DNA from: Coriobacteriales bacterium | Lineage (GTDB): Bacteria > Actinomycetota > Coriobacteriia > Coriobacteriales > UMGS124 | Assembly: GCA_017515595.1 (NCBI GenBank) | Contig: JAFWFL010000123.1 | Coordinates: 1 to 50,655, forward strand | Direction: 5' to 3' | DNA length: 50,655 nucleotides | In this document: positions 8,215-16,333 of the stretch, piece after piece | Layout of the letters: the number at the start of each line of letters is the position of its first letter | Position numbering within the stretch: the first letter of the stretch is position 1 | Position numbers and translations under genes: made by a program | The notes under the pieces: generated by a model | Databases searched by the model: none | Told to the model about the DNA's origin: nothing | What the model saw: the letters and a program-made list of their open reading frames with translations, nothing else

Positions 8215-8786
8215 CATATACCAAGCTCGGCACGCAACCGTGAAAGTTCGGCCTCTTCAGCGAGACGAGCCGCTTCAAGCTCTTCGAAACGGTTGTTGAG
8301 TTCCTCTAGAGAGCCAGGTGCGCCTCCCAAAACCTCTTCGCCTTCTTGGGTCTGGTTGTCCGGATGCACGGCGCGTTTGCGCTCATCAATCTCATTGATC
8401 TGTCTCACCAGCCTGTCGTGAAGACGACGCATCTTATCGGCAGCCTCATGGATGGCCTCGTATGCTTCTTGCAGCGACTCGCCCTGAGAGGCCAGGTCGA
8501 CTTTCTTCCTAAGAAACGCGCGCGCATCAGCCTCGTTGCCATTACGCAGAGCGGCTTTTGCCAGGTCCTCATAGTGCAGCGCGTCCTGCTGGTTCTTCTC
8601 GACTGCGTTTGCAGCGCGGTGCTCGTCGTCGATAATGGCCTGAGTTCTCTCGCGTACATCGGCCAATTTTTCGGTAAGCTTGTCCAGATACTCATCGACG
8701 GTTTCGGAGGGATCCTTAAGGTTGTCGGCGAGATCGTTTATATTTGCTTTCACAATGTTAACAAGACGATCGATGATAGATGCCAT
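8211..8786 (-). CDS. pspA: PspA/IM30-family membrane-stress protein
   Basis: 191 residues, almost entirely long charged helices. It has the family N-terminus (IIDRLVNIVKANINDLADNL, then DPSETVDEYLDKL) and heptad-rich coiled coil to about residue 130, with a short C-terminal helix. It is somewhat shorter than the usual 220 residues because the linker before the last helix is short. PspA proteins bind the inner face of stressed membranes as ESCRT-III-like oligomers and preserve the proton gradient. It stands alone, without PspB/C. A dyad (GGCTA...TAGCC, 8825-8848) lies just upstream and could be an operator. The start ATG has AAGGAG upstream. Confidence 0.88.
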   Translation of the reverse strand: MASIIDRLVNIVKANINDLADNLKDPSETVDEYLDKLTEKLADVRERTQAIIDDEHRAANAVEKNQQDALHYEDLAKAALRNGNEADARAFLRKKVDLASQGESLQEAYEAIHEAADKMRRLHDRLVRQINEIDERKRAVHPDNQTQEGEEVLGGAPGSLEELNNRFEELEAARLAEEAELSRLRAELGIW

Positions 8787-8924
8787 CGCATACTCCTTTC
8801 TCGTTAGCGTAAAAGTATACTATTGGCTATAATAAGCTATTACTAGCCAGATTAAAAGAATCATTAGTCATAATGATCTAAACCTGTTTTCTCCGTCAGT
8901 TTCTGAGACACCCCTGTGAACAGA

Positions 8925-8959
8925 AACATATTAGGAAAACGTTGTTTCCCTAATATGTT
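8925..8959. terminator. Hairpin between pspA and yjdF
   Basis: A 16-bp stem with one mismatch (AACATATTAGGAAAAC with GTTTCCCTAATATGTT) and a 3-base loop. It separates the divergent pspA and yjdF transcription units. Its role as terminator or site is uncertain. Confidence 0.4.
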
Positions 8960-8996
8960 ATTTGAGAATCTTGAATGTAATTGTGGTATGATGCGT

Positions 8997-9090
8997 GTGG
9001 CAGAGATAAAAACACGATCCCGTTGGGTAGTCGGGATGCGCTGCTTTTGGCGTCAGTAACCTGCCTCCTTGGTTGTCCCTTCTCTGCGTG
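8997..9090 (+). ncRNA. yjdF riboswitch
   Basis: It lies directly upstream of a yjdF gene. The outer helix pairs GCAGAGA (9000-9006) with TCTCTGC (9081-9087). Inside are a CCCGTTGGGTAGTCGGG hairpin region and the segments ATGCGCTGC and CAGTAACCTGCC, which I recall as part of the yjdF-motif core. Such RNAs sense azaaromatic compounds and turn on yjdF, probably by controlling access to the AAAGGAGG at 9101-9108, which starts right after the helix. A possible promoter is TTGAGA/TATGAT near 8962-8992. The identification rests on remembered consensus plus context. Confidence 0.75.
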
Positions 9091-9116
9091 GTGACTACAT
9101 AAAGGAGGATTTCACT

Positions 9117-9542
9117 ATGCAGGAGATCAGGGTTTCCTCCGCCCTGACCATCTATTTTGATGGCCAGTTTTGGGTGGGGATCTTCGAGCGTGAACAAAAT
9201 CAAAAGCTCAGCGTATGCAGGGTAGTATTTGGTGCGGAGCCATCAAATGAAGAAGTCCAGCAGTTTGTATGCGAAAACTGGAATCACCTGCGCTTTACAG
9301 AACCCATTGAGCATTCTGAAGCGCCAAAGGTTGTAATAAATCCCAAAAGACGGCAGCGCGAAGCGGCACGCGAGCTTAAACAGCGTGGCCCATCTACAAA
9401 AGCCCAGATGGCCCTTTTAGAGGAGCGCGAAGCACTTGCACGCCAGCAAAAAGAGGCAGCCCGAGCAGCCCGGGAACAAGACCAACAGCAGCGCTATGAC
9501 CAGCACCGTGAAAAACAAAAGCAAAAACACCGCGGCCGGTAA
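9117..9542 (+). CDS. yjdF: YjdF-family protein
   Basis: 141 residues from ATG 9117, set by AAAGGAGG at 9101-9108; an upstream ATG at 9069 lies inside the riboswitch. The N-terminal half is the YjdF (DUF2992) domain with the diagnostic LTIYFDGQFWVGIFE and a VVFGAEPSNEEVQQFV segment. The C-terminal half (about 80-141) is a very charged Arg/Gln/Lys/Glu helix of the kind usual in the family. The biochemical role is unsettled. The azaaromatic-sensing riboswitch points to a response to heteroaromatic compounds that bind nucleic acids (family knowledge). Confidence 0.88.
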   Translation: MQEIRVSSALTIYFDGQFWVGIFEREQNQKLSVCRVVFGAEPSNEEVQQFVCENWNHLRFTEPIEHSEAPKVVINPKRRQREAARELKQRGPSTKAQMALLEEREALARQQKEAARAAREQDQQQRYDQHREKQKQKHRGR

Positions 9543-9547
9543 GATTT

Positions 9548-9576
9548 GAGAACGAGGGGACGGTTCCTTCGTTCTC
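9548..9576. terminator. Hairpin after yjdF with GGGGACGGTTCC loop
   Basis: An 8-bp stem, GAGAACGA/TCGTTCTC, around the loop GGGGACGGTTCCT, 6 bp after the yjdF stop. The same GGGGACGGTTCCTTCGTTCT core recurs at 14410-14430. It could serve yjdF and the converging vanY-like gene. Confidence 0.45.
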
Positions 9577-9583
9577 TCCACCA

Positions 9584-9649
9584 AGGTTTTCTCGGCCACT
9601 TTATGACGATATATCTGGGCAATGAGACAAAACTCGCGTCCTCATACTC
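9584..9649 (+). repeat. Dispersed repeat, TGGGCAATGAGACA family, copy 3
   Basis: A shorter, diverged copy: TTTTCTCGGCCACTT, then ATCTGGGCAATGAGACAAAA and CGCGTCCTCAT. It ends 2 bp before the stop codon of the 9652-10719 gene, as copy 2 ends at the pspA stop. Confidence 0.6.
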
Positions 9650-9651
9650 AA

Positions 9652-10719
9652 TTATGCAAATCCCCAGGAGAGAAGCTGCCATGCAGAATCTGCGCTGGTG
9701 CGGCCAAAGTGCCATGTCCAGCCGTTATAATCCGTGTCAGGATTCCATGCTGTTTCTTTTGCGTCTTCCTCGCTGGGAGAATGGAAGTTTGACGAGAGAA
9801 CAAGCGCCTGGGTGAACTCAGGGGTATCTTTTTTGCGCAGTTCATTGACATAGGAGAGATCATCTTCACAGGCCTTGTCGCCGGCGAAGGCAATGTGCTT
9901 CATGACACAGCCTTTCCAGGTTTTAAACTGTGCCATCAGAACGTTGAGAGCCGAGTCAATATCTGCATCAGTGTAAATATCAGAGTCACCATAATCCACA
10001 TCACAGTCAGCAATCATAGGATCAAGTTCTCCCAGGTATTTCTCGAACGTAATACCGGCGTCCATGATCTCACGCGCAACAGCCGGGTTATCGAGATAGC
10101 GAATGTGCCAGGGTTCGCAGCTATAACCTGTTTCTATCTTTTTGCGGGGCAAATACCGCAAAATAAAGCCGTAATCAGCAATTTTGGCATGGATTTTCTC
10201 CCAAATCTCAGGGTAGGTTACCATGTCTTCATTCTCATATACACCATTACCGTCAATGATGAGAAACAGATCAAGCGCCAACCCTGTGTGATGTTCCGAG
10301 AAACCCGGCACCGCTACATACTGCTTGACGTACTCTTCGCCGTATTTCACGGTAAAGTCATCCCAAACCCTTTGCTGCTTGGCTACGCTGCGATAAGCTG
10401 AGTCGAGATCAATGTATACGCCATCTGCCTCGAGGTCTTCTTTGAGTTTAAGGTAGGCTTCATACGCCTTTACTTCTACATCAACATCCCAGTCTTCACT
10501 ATTGGTAAAGCTTACAATCTCGACCTTGTCTTCCCAGTCATCCGGGAGTTTGTGCTGCTTATTAACGAGCACCATATAGTCGATACTGCTCTGTTCGGGG
10601 GAGAGGCTGTTGCCGGGAGCTTCCTGGCCTTGTGCGATTGCGTTTCCTGTTAAAGCCAAAGCGCCGAGAGATGTCATTGATACAGCAAGAAATTCTCGTC
10701 TGCTCATTGCTTTAGTCAT
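9652..10719 (-). CDS. Exported D-alanyl-D-alanine carboxypeptidase, VanY-like (M15)
   Basis: 355 residues from ATG 10719, with CAGGAGG 8 bp upstream. The N-terminus has a Tat-type signal (MSRREFLAVSMTSLGALALT). The M15 domain spans about 90-240: YRSVAKQQ, the zinc motif SEHHTGLALDL, and EPWHIRYL carrying the third zinc ligand. It should trim the terminal D-Ala of peptidoglycan stem peptides outside the membrane. About 100 extra C-terminal residues are not assigned to a domain. No van resistance genes flank it (the VanZ-like gene at 20569 is far away), so a housekeeping wall role is likelier than glycopeptide resistance. Confidence 0.85.
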   Translation of the reverse strand: MTKAMSRREFLAVSMTSLGALALTGNAIAQGQEAPGNSLSPEQSSIDYMVLVNKQHKLPDDWEDKVEIVSFTNSEDWDVDVEVKAYEAYLKLKEDLEADGVYIDLDSAYRSVAKQQRVWDDFTVKYGEEYVKQYVAVPGFSEHHTGLALDLFLIIDGNGVYENEDMVTYPEIWEKIHAKIADYGFILRYLPRKKIETGYSCEPWHIRYLDNPAVAREIMDAGITFEKYLGELDPMIADCDVDYGDSDIYTDADIDSALNVLMAQFKTWKGCVMKHIAFAGDKACEDDLSYVNELRKKDTPEFTQALVLSSNFHSPSEEDAKETAWNPDTDYNGWTWHFGRTSADSAWQLLSWGFA

Positions 10720-10797
10720 AAAGAACCTCCTGTTAAAAGAACAGACCTTTATTGGAGATAGTTTACCATTTTTCAAACTCGCCTTAAGCATGAAAAA

Positions 10798-10832
10798 GAG
10801 GAGCAGATCCCTTGGTGCGGGATCTGCTCCTC
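10798..10832 (-). terminator. Terminator of the FMN/FAD reductase gene
   Basis: A perfect 14-bp stem (GAGGAGCAGATCCC with its complement) and a 7-base loop, followed on the minus strand by CTTTTTCA. It lies 35 bp past the stop at 10867. Confidence 0.8.
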
Positions 10833-10866
10833 TGCGGGTTTATATAACCTTAGCAGGATTTACTGC

Positions 10867-13005
10867 TTACAGGAGCGTTGCTACGGCATGCTTGCCGGCG
10901 AGGTGGCCGGAGGTGTAGGCCCAACCCTGGGCTACGCCGCCATATTGGGCATAGTCGCGGGCATTGGACTCAAGAACGCCGCCGGAGTCAACGCCACAGG
11001 CATAGAGACCCTCAACAGGGGTGCCATCCGGGAAGAGGCAGTTGGCATTTACGTCAACGTCAAGAGCAGCGGTGGTTGCATACGGACGTACAACTACCTT
11101 GATGGCATAGTATGGACCATTGTTGCCGATGGTCTGCGGAAGCTGTGCTTCTGCCTTGTTGAACTCCTCGTCAACCTTAGACTCACAGTAGCCACGGTAA
11201 CGCTCTACCTGAGCAGCAAAGTCCTCGGGCGGGAAGCCTACAGCCTCGGCAAGCTCCTCAGGGGTATCGCCCTTCCAGATGAAGCCCTGCTCAATACCCT
11301 TCTCCATGATGTCATGCATCTGGTAAATAGGTACAGCGTTGGCATAACCGCCCATGCCGCCAAACGAAGCCCTGGTGTAAGTGCCGGGCTTGCCGGGCAG
11401 GCCCTCAGTCTCGAGCTGGTTAATGAAGTCCTCGCCATAGATTGAGTAGTAGTAAGGACCGGCCTTCCAGAATGCGAAGATGGTGTTCTCGTCAAAGTGA
11501 CGCAGGCCGTCGTCAATGACCTTCATGCAGTTCTTAGCGGTGCCAAGAATGAACGGCAGGTCGTTCAGGGTGTAGGTGTTCTGACGCTTGAGCATTGAAT
11601 CCTTGCCGTCATAGTAACGAATCGGGTAATCATGGATGGTACCGGCAGGTACTGAGGTGTGGGTCAGAGGCGACATATCGATGTTGTAAGTAGCAACACC
11701 GTTCTCGATAGCAGACTCTATAAGAGTGCCCTTGCTCTGCATCATACCATAAACAGTCCAAGCACCGTCGAATGGATACCACGGGTTCTTCATGTACTTC
11801 TTGGTCATCTCGGGGTTGCCAAGGAAGCCACCGGTGCACATAATGACGGCCTTGCAGTGGACCAGATACTCTTTGCCGGTGATGTTGTCGAATGCGCGCA
11901 GGCCGACAATCTTCTTGCCAGACTCGTCAAAGACCAGTTCACGTGCCTCGGTCTCAAACTGGATGATGCCGCCCAGGTCCTGGTAATCCTTCATAATGGC
12001 ATCCCAGTACTGGATATTGTTGTAGTACAGGGTTGTATCAAAGTCATGCTCGGCAAAGCCCGGATAGAAGCTTGCGTAATCAATGTCGGGCTTCTGGTTG
12101 CTGCCGCTCAGATACTGAGGTGCACCCTTTACCCATGCGCTCATGCCGAGGCCGGGCTGAGAAGCGCTGAACATGTAACCATGGGTGCAGAGCCAGTCAA
12201 GGGTAGGACCGCTCTCTTCGAGATACTTACGAACAAGTTCAGGCTTGCAGCCAACGTTGTCTTCGCCCTGGCCGTAAAGATTCATCCAGTCCTCATATAC
12301 GGCTTCGATGTCCATATAATCTTCGCCATTGTTGAGGTTCTTCTGGTTCTCAGGCGGGTTGGCAGCAAATACTGACATGCCGTTGGCGCAGCATCCGCCA
12401 TACTTCGCAGCGGTCTCAAATGCGATAACGCTAACGGGCTTGCCAGCTTTAGACTGCTCTTCAGCTACGGTCATAGCTGCCGAGACACCTGCGCCGCCCA
12501 AACCGCAGACAACAACGTCATACTCGAGTTCCTCAAAACCGCCCTCTTGAGGAACATCAACGTCGAACTTGGCAGCAGCCTCTGCCGGGAAACCGGCGGC
12601 GACATATGCCTGCTTGATGGCATCCTCAACAGCGTTCTTAATGGCAAAGCTCGAGAAGGTAGCGCCGGTGGTTACCTGGACACCAAATGATTGGTTCTCG
12701 ATCATGCGGGGGATCATCCAGTCTTCTGCTGACTGGAGGATAAGCGGCTGCTCATAAACATGCTGCTTTTCAATAACCTGGATTGAGAGAATGCTGTTCT
12801 CGTCAACCTCAACCATAACGTGTACAGGCTCCTGGCCGGAATAGCCATAAGCAGCGCCAAAATATCTGCCGGGCTTCATAACGGCGTCAGCCGGAACCTC
12901 GGCTGCGGCAACAGAAGGCTCAGCGGTTGTGAGCAGAGAAGAAGCTGCTACACCAGCAGCCGCAGCAGCGGCGCCTTGTACGAACGAACGACGAGTGAGT
13001 TCCAT
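10867..13005 (-). CDS. Tat-exported FMN- and FAD-containing reductase (flavocytochrome c-like, no heme)
   Basis: 712 residues from ATG 13005 (AAGGAG upstream). Order: Tat signal TRRSFVQGAAAAAAG; FMN-binding domain about 45-135 with VTTGATFSS, whose Thr is the expected covalent FMN site; then FAD_binding_2 starting at VVVCGLGGAGVSAAM, with GGCCANGMSVF, CTGGFLGNP and a C-terminal YACGVDSGG...YGGVAQGW. The covalent FMN lets such enzymes accept electrons from a quinol- or cytochrome-linked chain and pass them to FAD, which reduces an unsaturated organic acid (urocanate reductase is the best-known relative). The substrate is unknown. No regulator is adjacent. The upstream region has an FNR/CRP-like site at 13199-13212. 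Confidence 0.88.
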   Translation of the reverse strand: MELTRRSFVQGAAAAAAGVAASSLLTTAEPSVAAAEVPADAVMKPGRYFGAAYGYSGQEPVHVMVEVDENSILSIQVIEKQHVYEQPLILQSAEDWMIPRMIENQSFGVQVTTGATFSSFAIKNAVEDAIKQAYVAAGFPAEAAAKFDVDVPQEGGFEELEYDVVVCGLGGAGVSAAMTVAEEQSKAGKPVSVIAFETAAKYGGCCANGMSVFAANPPENQKNLNNGEDYMDIEAVYEDWMNLYGQGEDNVGCKPELVRKYLEESGPTLDWLCTHGYMFSASQPGLGMSAWVKGAPQYLSGSNQKPDIDYASFYPGFAEHDFDTTLYYNNIQYWDAIMKDYQDLGGIIQFETEARELVFDESGKKIVGLRAFDNITGKEYLVHCKAVIMCTGGFLGNPEMTKKYMKNPWYPFDGAWTVYGMMQSKGTLIESAIENGVATYNIDMSPLTHTSVPAGTIHDYPIRYYDGKDSMLKRQNTYTLNDLPFILGTAKNCMKVIDDGLRHFDENTIFAFWKAGPYYYSIYGEDFINQLETEGLPGKPGTYTRASFGGMGGYANAVPIYQMHDIMEKGIEQGFIWKGDTPEELAEAVGFPPEDFAAQVERYRGYCESKVDEEFNKAEAQLPQTIGNNGPYYAIKVVVRPYATTAALDVDVNANCLFPDGTPVEGLYACGVDSGGVLESNARDYAQYGGVAQGWAYTSGHLAGKHAVATLL

Positions 13006-13198
13006 AGTGATCTCCTTCGAACGAACTTGGACAACGGGCAGAATCCGTTTGTCCACTCTTTTTAGAGCATGTATTATCTTGCTCTTGTTGCGAGAGAAGT
13101 TAATCATCCTTTAAGTAGTATCTTTGTATTATTTAATTCTAGCAAATAATACAGTATGCACTAAAGCCAAAACCAGGCAGAATTAAACGTTCAGTGAA

Positions 13199-13212
13199 TT
13201 GATGTAAATCAC
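13199..13212. promoter_or_regulatory. Candidate FNR/CRP-family site
   Basis: TTGATGTAAATCAC matches TTGAT-N4-ATCAA at 9 of 10 positions. It lies 194 bp before the reductase (minus) and 239 bp before the importer binding protein (plus). The rest of 13006-13450 shows no gene; CAAACGT is repeated near 13374 and 13404. Confidence 0.35.
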
Positions 13213-13450
13213 GGGCCATAACAGTTCTTTTGATTGTCCTGATGGTTTAGACAGAAGAAACAACAAAGCTCCTCTTCTTTTGAATCTTACGCATCATGGT
13301 TTCTCGGCAAGATGGCTGTCTCTTTGCGATATTTCTGTTTATCTGAGGCTGATTGGTGTATGATTAACAGTACCAAACGTCTGTGCGAACGTTGTTTGCG
13401 TACAAACGTAAGGAGCAGTCTGAAGGCAATCAAGAGGAGGTTGCATTGTT

Positions 13451-14359
13451 ATGTTAATTACCCGTAAACAGCTGCTCAACGGCCTTGCCGCTGCAGGTCT
13501 CACCATGATTGTTCCTCTCGCAATGACCGGATGCACCGATACCGGCAAAAAAGAGGACAATACAGACAATAAGCCTGAGACCAAAGATGATTCTGCAGAT
13601 TCAGCATCAATTGCCGAGAAGACCGTGACCCCGGGCAAGCTTACCGTTGCTACCGGCAACCCGGCTTGGCCTCCGTATGTTATGAATGATGCACCTGAAT
13701 CAGGCGAAGGATTTGAAGCAGCGCTTACCTATGCGGTTGCCGAGAAAATGGGCTTCAAGGCAGAAGATGTTGTATGGGTTCGTACCGGGTTTGACGAGGC
13801 CATTACCCCGGGTGCCAAGGACTGGGATATGAATATTCAGCAGTTTGGCATCACTGAGGACCGCAAGCTGGCTGTAGACTTTAGCAGCCCGTACTTTACA
13901 CCTACACAATCAATTGTTGTTGATGCCGCAGAAGGTCATGACAAGTATGCTAAGGCTACCAGCTGCGCAGAGCTTGCAGATGCGCTCATTGGCGCCGAGT
14001 CAGGATCTACGTCCTACACATGGGGCATGGAGAAGATTAACAAGAATATCCAGGTATTTAACTCTAACGCTGACGCCGCCAACGCTCTGAATACTCATCA
14101 GATTGACGGCATCATCCTTGATACCCCCACGGCCGTTTACATGGCTGATCCTGAGATGGAAGAGCTCACAGCTGCTGTTCTCATTGGACAGATCCCTGAT
14201 TCCGAGGCTGATCCTCTGGCATATCTGCTTCCCAAGGGTTCTCCCATAACTGCTGCTGTTTCAGCTGCTATTGACGAGCTCACTGCTGACGGTACCCTCC
14301 AAGAGCTTACTGACAAGTGGATGGCCGACTACACCACTGACGTACCGGTACTGAGCTAG
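13451..14359 (+). CDS. Amino-acid ABC importer, substrate-binding lipoprotein
   Basis: 302 residues. The lipoprotein signal ends in AMTGC, so Cys 27 or so would be lipidated. After an acidic Lys/Asp linker, the family-3 solute-binding fold starts at GKLTVATGNPAWPPYVM and includes FEAALTYAVAEKMGF, DMNIQQFGITEDRKLAVDFS and the C-terminal LPKGSPITAAVSAAIDEL. This family binds polar amino acids or their derivatives. AAGAGGAGG lies before the ATG. It heads a three-gene importer operon with the permease and ATPase. The specificity cannot be read from sequence. Confidence 0.9.
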   Translation: MLITRKQLLNGLAAAGLTMIVPLAMTGCTDTGKKEDNTDNKPETKDDSADSASIAEKTVTPGKLTVATGNPAWPPYVMNDAPESGEGFEAALTYAVAEKMGFKAEDVVWVRTGFDEAITPGAKDWDMNIQQFGITEDRKLAVDFSSPYFTPTQSIVVDAAEGHDKYAKATSCAELADALIGAESGSTSYTWGMEKINKNIQVFNSNADAANALNTHQIDGIILDTPTAVYMADPEMEELTAAVLIGQIPDSEADPLAYLLPKGSPITAAVSAAIDELTADGTLQELTDKWMADYTTDVPVLS

Positions 14360-14366
14360 CATATAA

Positions 14367-14446
14367 GGGATATCAGTAACAGAACAAGGTCGCGAACAGG
14401 GAGGAAGAACGGGGGACGGTTCCTTCGTTCTTCCTCCTGATATCCC
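14367..14446 (+). promoter_or_regulatory. Two-tier hairpin between binding-protein and permease genes
   Basis: The inner stem GGAGGAAGAACG/CGTTCTTCCTCC (14400-14411 with 14426-14437) is perfect, with a GGGGACGGTTCCTT loop. An outer GGGATATCAG/CTGATATCCC arm overlaps its edge (14367-14376, 14437-14446). It probably trims read-through or protects the upstream mRNA so the binding protein is made in excess. Confidence 0.55.
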
Positions 14447-14476
14447 CAAGTATCCCGCCCAACAGAGGATAGTAAC

Positions 14477-15340
14477 GTGAAGGAAAAGCAACCTGCCTAT
14501 GAAGTGAGCCCTGTTGAACAGGAACGCCAGGCATTCCGAAGGCGCCAAAATTTGCGCTCGGTTCTCATCAGTATTGCAAGTACATTTTTGTTTGCGGGAG
14601 CTATTATTGCGACTCTTCACTTTGCTCCGGGGTGGCCGCGTGTGCAGGAAACATATTTTAGCCCACGGTTTTTTGTCGAGTCATTTCCGTATGTGCTCGA
14701 GGGTCTCTGGCTTAATGTACGGGTACTTGGCTATTCCCTCGTTGGGACTGCTGTTTTTGGCACACTTCTCGCTGTTGTGAGAATCAGCAAATCGCCGGTT
14801 CTCTTCCCACTGCGTGTTATTGCTCAAGCTTATACCACCATTATGCGCGGTATTCCCATGCTTGTTGTGCTGTATATCGTGGGATTCGGTATTCCGGGAC
14901 TTGAGATATTCGCAGGACGTATACCAATTGAAGTTCTCGGCACCATTGCTATTACCATGTCGTACTCGGCATATATTGCCGAGGTCCTCCGTGCGGGATT
15001 TCAGGATGTGAGCCCTCAGCAGCGCGCCTCTGCCCGGTCGCTTGGTCTTACAAGCGGGCAGACTGTTAGGCTCATCATCATTCCGCAAGCTCTCCGTAAA
15101 ATCGCTCCGGCCCTTATGAATGACTTTATTGCTATGCAAAAAGATGTTGGGCTTATCTCGACATTAGGTGCTATTGACGCGGTTCGCGCCGCACAGGTTC
15201 GGGTAGCCCTTACCTTTAACTTTACGCCTTATATTGTGGCAAGCGTACTCTTTATCCTGCTCAGCGTACCGTTTATTATTCTCAATGACTGGTATACCGC
15301 TAAGCTTCGCAAGCGCGAACAGTCAGGAGGCATGGTGTAA
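14477..15340 (+). CDS. Amino-acid ABC importer, permease
   Basis: 287 residues with a cytoplasmic charged N-terminus (about 35 residues), one isolated helix, and a HisM/GlnP-type transmembrane domain of about five helices. The ATPase-contact loop is seen as LRAGFQDVSPQQRASARSLG with the following GLTSGQTVRLIIIPQA. It forms the membrane channel, probably as a homodimer since only one permease gene is present. Its stop codon shares one base with the ATG of the ATPase gene (TAATG), so the two are translationally coupled. The GTG at 14477 follows AGAGGATAG. Confidence 0.9.
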   Translation: MKEKQPAYEVSPVEQERQAFRRRQNLRSVLISIASTFLFAGAIIATLHFAPGWPRVQETYFSPRFFVESFPYVLEGLWLNVRVLGYSLVGTAVFGTLLAVVRISKSPVLFPLRVIAQAYTTIMRGIPMLVVLYIVGFGIPGLEIFAGRIPIEVLGTIAITMSYSAYIAEVLRAGFQDVSPQQRASARSLGLTSGQTVRLIIIPQALRKIAPALMNDFIAMQKDVGLISTLGAIDAVRAAQVRVALTFNFTPYIVASVLFILLSVPFIILNDWYTAKLRKREQSGGMV

Positions 15341-16131
15341 TGGTTACCACGGAGAATATACAAACACAGGGCGCTTTAGAGCCGGTATGCCAGAACAACA
15401 AGGCTGTTCTGAGGCTTGACAATGTGGTTAAGCGCTTTGGTACCAATACGGTACTCGATCATATCTCATTTGATGTGAATAAACACGAGACGGTGGCTAT
15501 CCTGGGTGCCTCGGGCTCGGGTAAATCAACGGTTATGAAGTGCATCAACTTGCTTGAGCAGGTAAGCGACGGGCAGATTTGGCTCGGTGACCTCGACATT
15601 ACTGATCCTCGTGTGGATTCAAACAAGATTCGCGCACGTATTGGCGTTGTGTTCCAGCATTTTAACCTGTTCCCCCATATGTCGGTACTCAATAATGTTA
15701 CGCTTGCTGCGCGCAAAGTCTTTGGCTGGAGTAAAGGCCGGGCCGAGGAGAAGGCCATGGCGCTTCTCAAGCGTATTGGTATGGATCAAAAGGCTAAAGA
15801 ATACCCTGACCGGCTTTCGGGTGGCCAGCAACAGCGCGTTGCCATTGTGAGAGCCCTTATGATGGATCCCGAGCTGCTTCTTCTCGACGAGATTACCTCC
15901 GCACTCGACCCGCTGCTTGTGGGCGAGGTTCTCGACATGGTCGAAGAATTGAAGGACCAAGGCGCCACTATCCTCATGGCCACGCACGAGATGCATTTTG
16001 CACATAGCGCCGCAGACCGTATCGTACTTCTTCGCAACGGTAAAGTAGCCGAGAATGGTTCGCCCGAGGAGGTCATGGACAACTCCACAGACCCTGAAAC
16101 CCGCGCCTTCTTTAGAAGTTTCAGAGAATAA
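15340..16131 (+). CDS. Amino-acid ABC importer, ATPase (GlnQ-like)
   Basis: 263 residues. Walker A GASGSGKST near residue 55, Q-loop VVFQHFNLFPHMSVL, signature LSGGQQQRVAIVRAL, Walker B LLLLDEITSALDP and switch His in MATHEMHFA are all intact. The usual GlnQ/HisP ATPase is about 240 residues; the extra 20 lie at the N-terminus. It powers uptake by the 13451/14477 partners. A terminator-like hairpin follows at 16153-16183. Confidence 0.92.
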   Translation: MVTTENIQTQGALEPVCQNNKAVLRLDNVVKRFGTNTVLDHISFDVNKHETVAILGASGSGKSTVMKCINLLEQVSDGQIWLGDLDITDPRVDSNKIRARIGVVFQHFNLFPHMSVLNNVTLAARKVFGWSKGRAEEKAMALLKRIGMDQKAKEYPDRLSGGQQQRVAIVRALMMDPELLLLDEITSALDPLLVGEVLDMVEELKDQGATILMATHEMHFAHSAADRIVLLRNGKVAENGSPEEVMDNSTDPETRAFFRSFRE

Positions 16132-16152
16132 AGCCTAACATGACCTGGCAAG

Positions 16153-16183
16153 ACCTGACAAAAGGTGCGTCCTTTTGTCGGGT
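16153..16183 (+). terminator. Terminator of the amino-acid importer operon
   Basis: Stem ACCTGACAAAAGG with CCTTTTGTCGGGT (one G-U), loop TGCGT, 22 bp after the ATPase stop. It is the same hairpin as at 1571-1601 with the loop inverted, and it ends one base before the 119-bp palindrome. Confidence 0.6.
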
Positions 16184-16184
16184 A

Positions 16185-16303
16185 TGCAAGTTATGACGGG
16201 TGCTAGCATGATCAATAATCATAATATTTCAAATACCTGGGCTTTTGCCGAGAAACCCGTTGAATTATGTTTGTGCTCATGCTAGTACCCGTCATAACTT
16301 GCA
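16185..16303. repeat. 119-bp intergenic palindrome, copy 1
   Basis: Ends are 27-bp inverted repeats with one mismatch, starting TGCAAGTTATGACGGGTGCT. The AT-rich middle carries GGGCTTTTGCCGAGAAACCC. The length is identical to the copies at 31508 and 39151. It lies between the importer operon and trmO. Confidence 0.85.
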
Positions 16304-16333
16304 CTGAAATAAGTTTCTGACTTTCGCATTATG

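Noticed and set aside
11659-12375. A 238-residue plus-strand frame opposite the FMN/FAD reductase
   Set aside because: No ribosome-binding site or recognisable domain, fully covered by the well-supported minus-strand gene.
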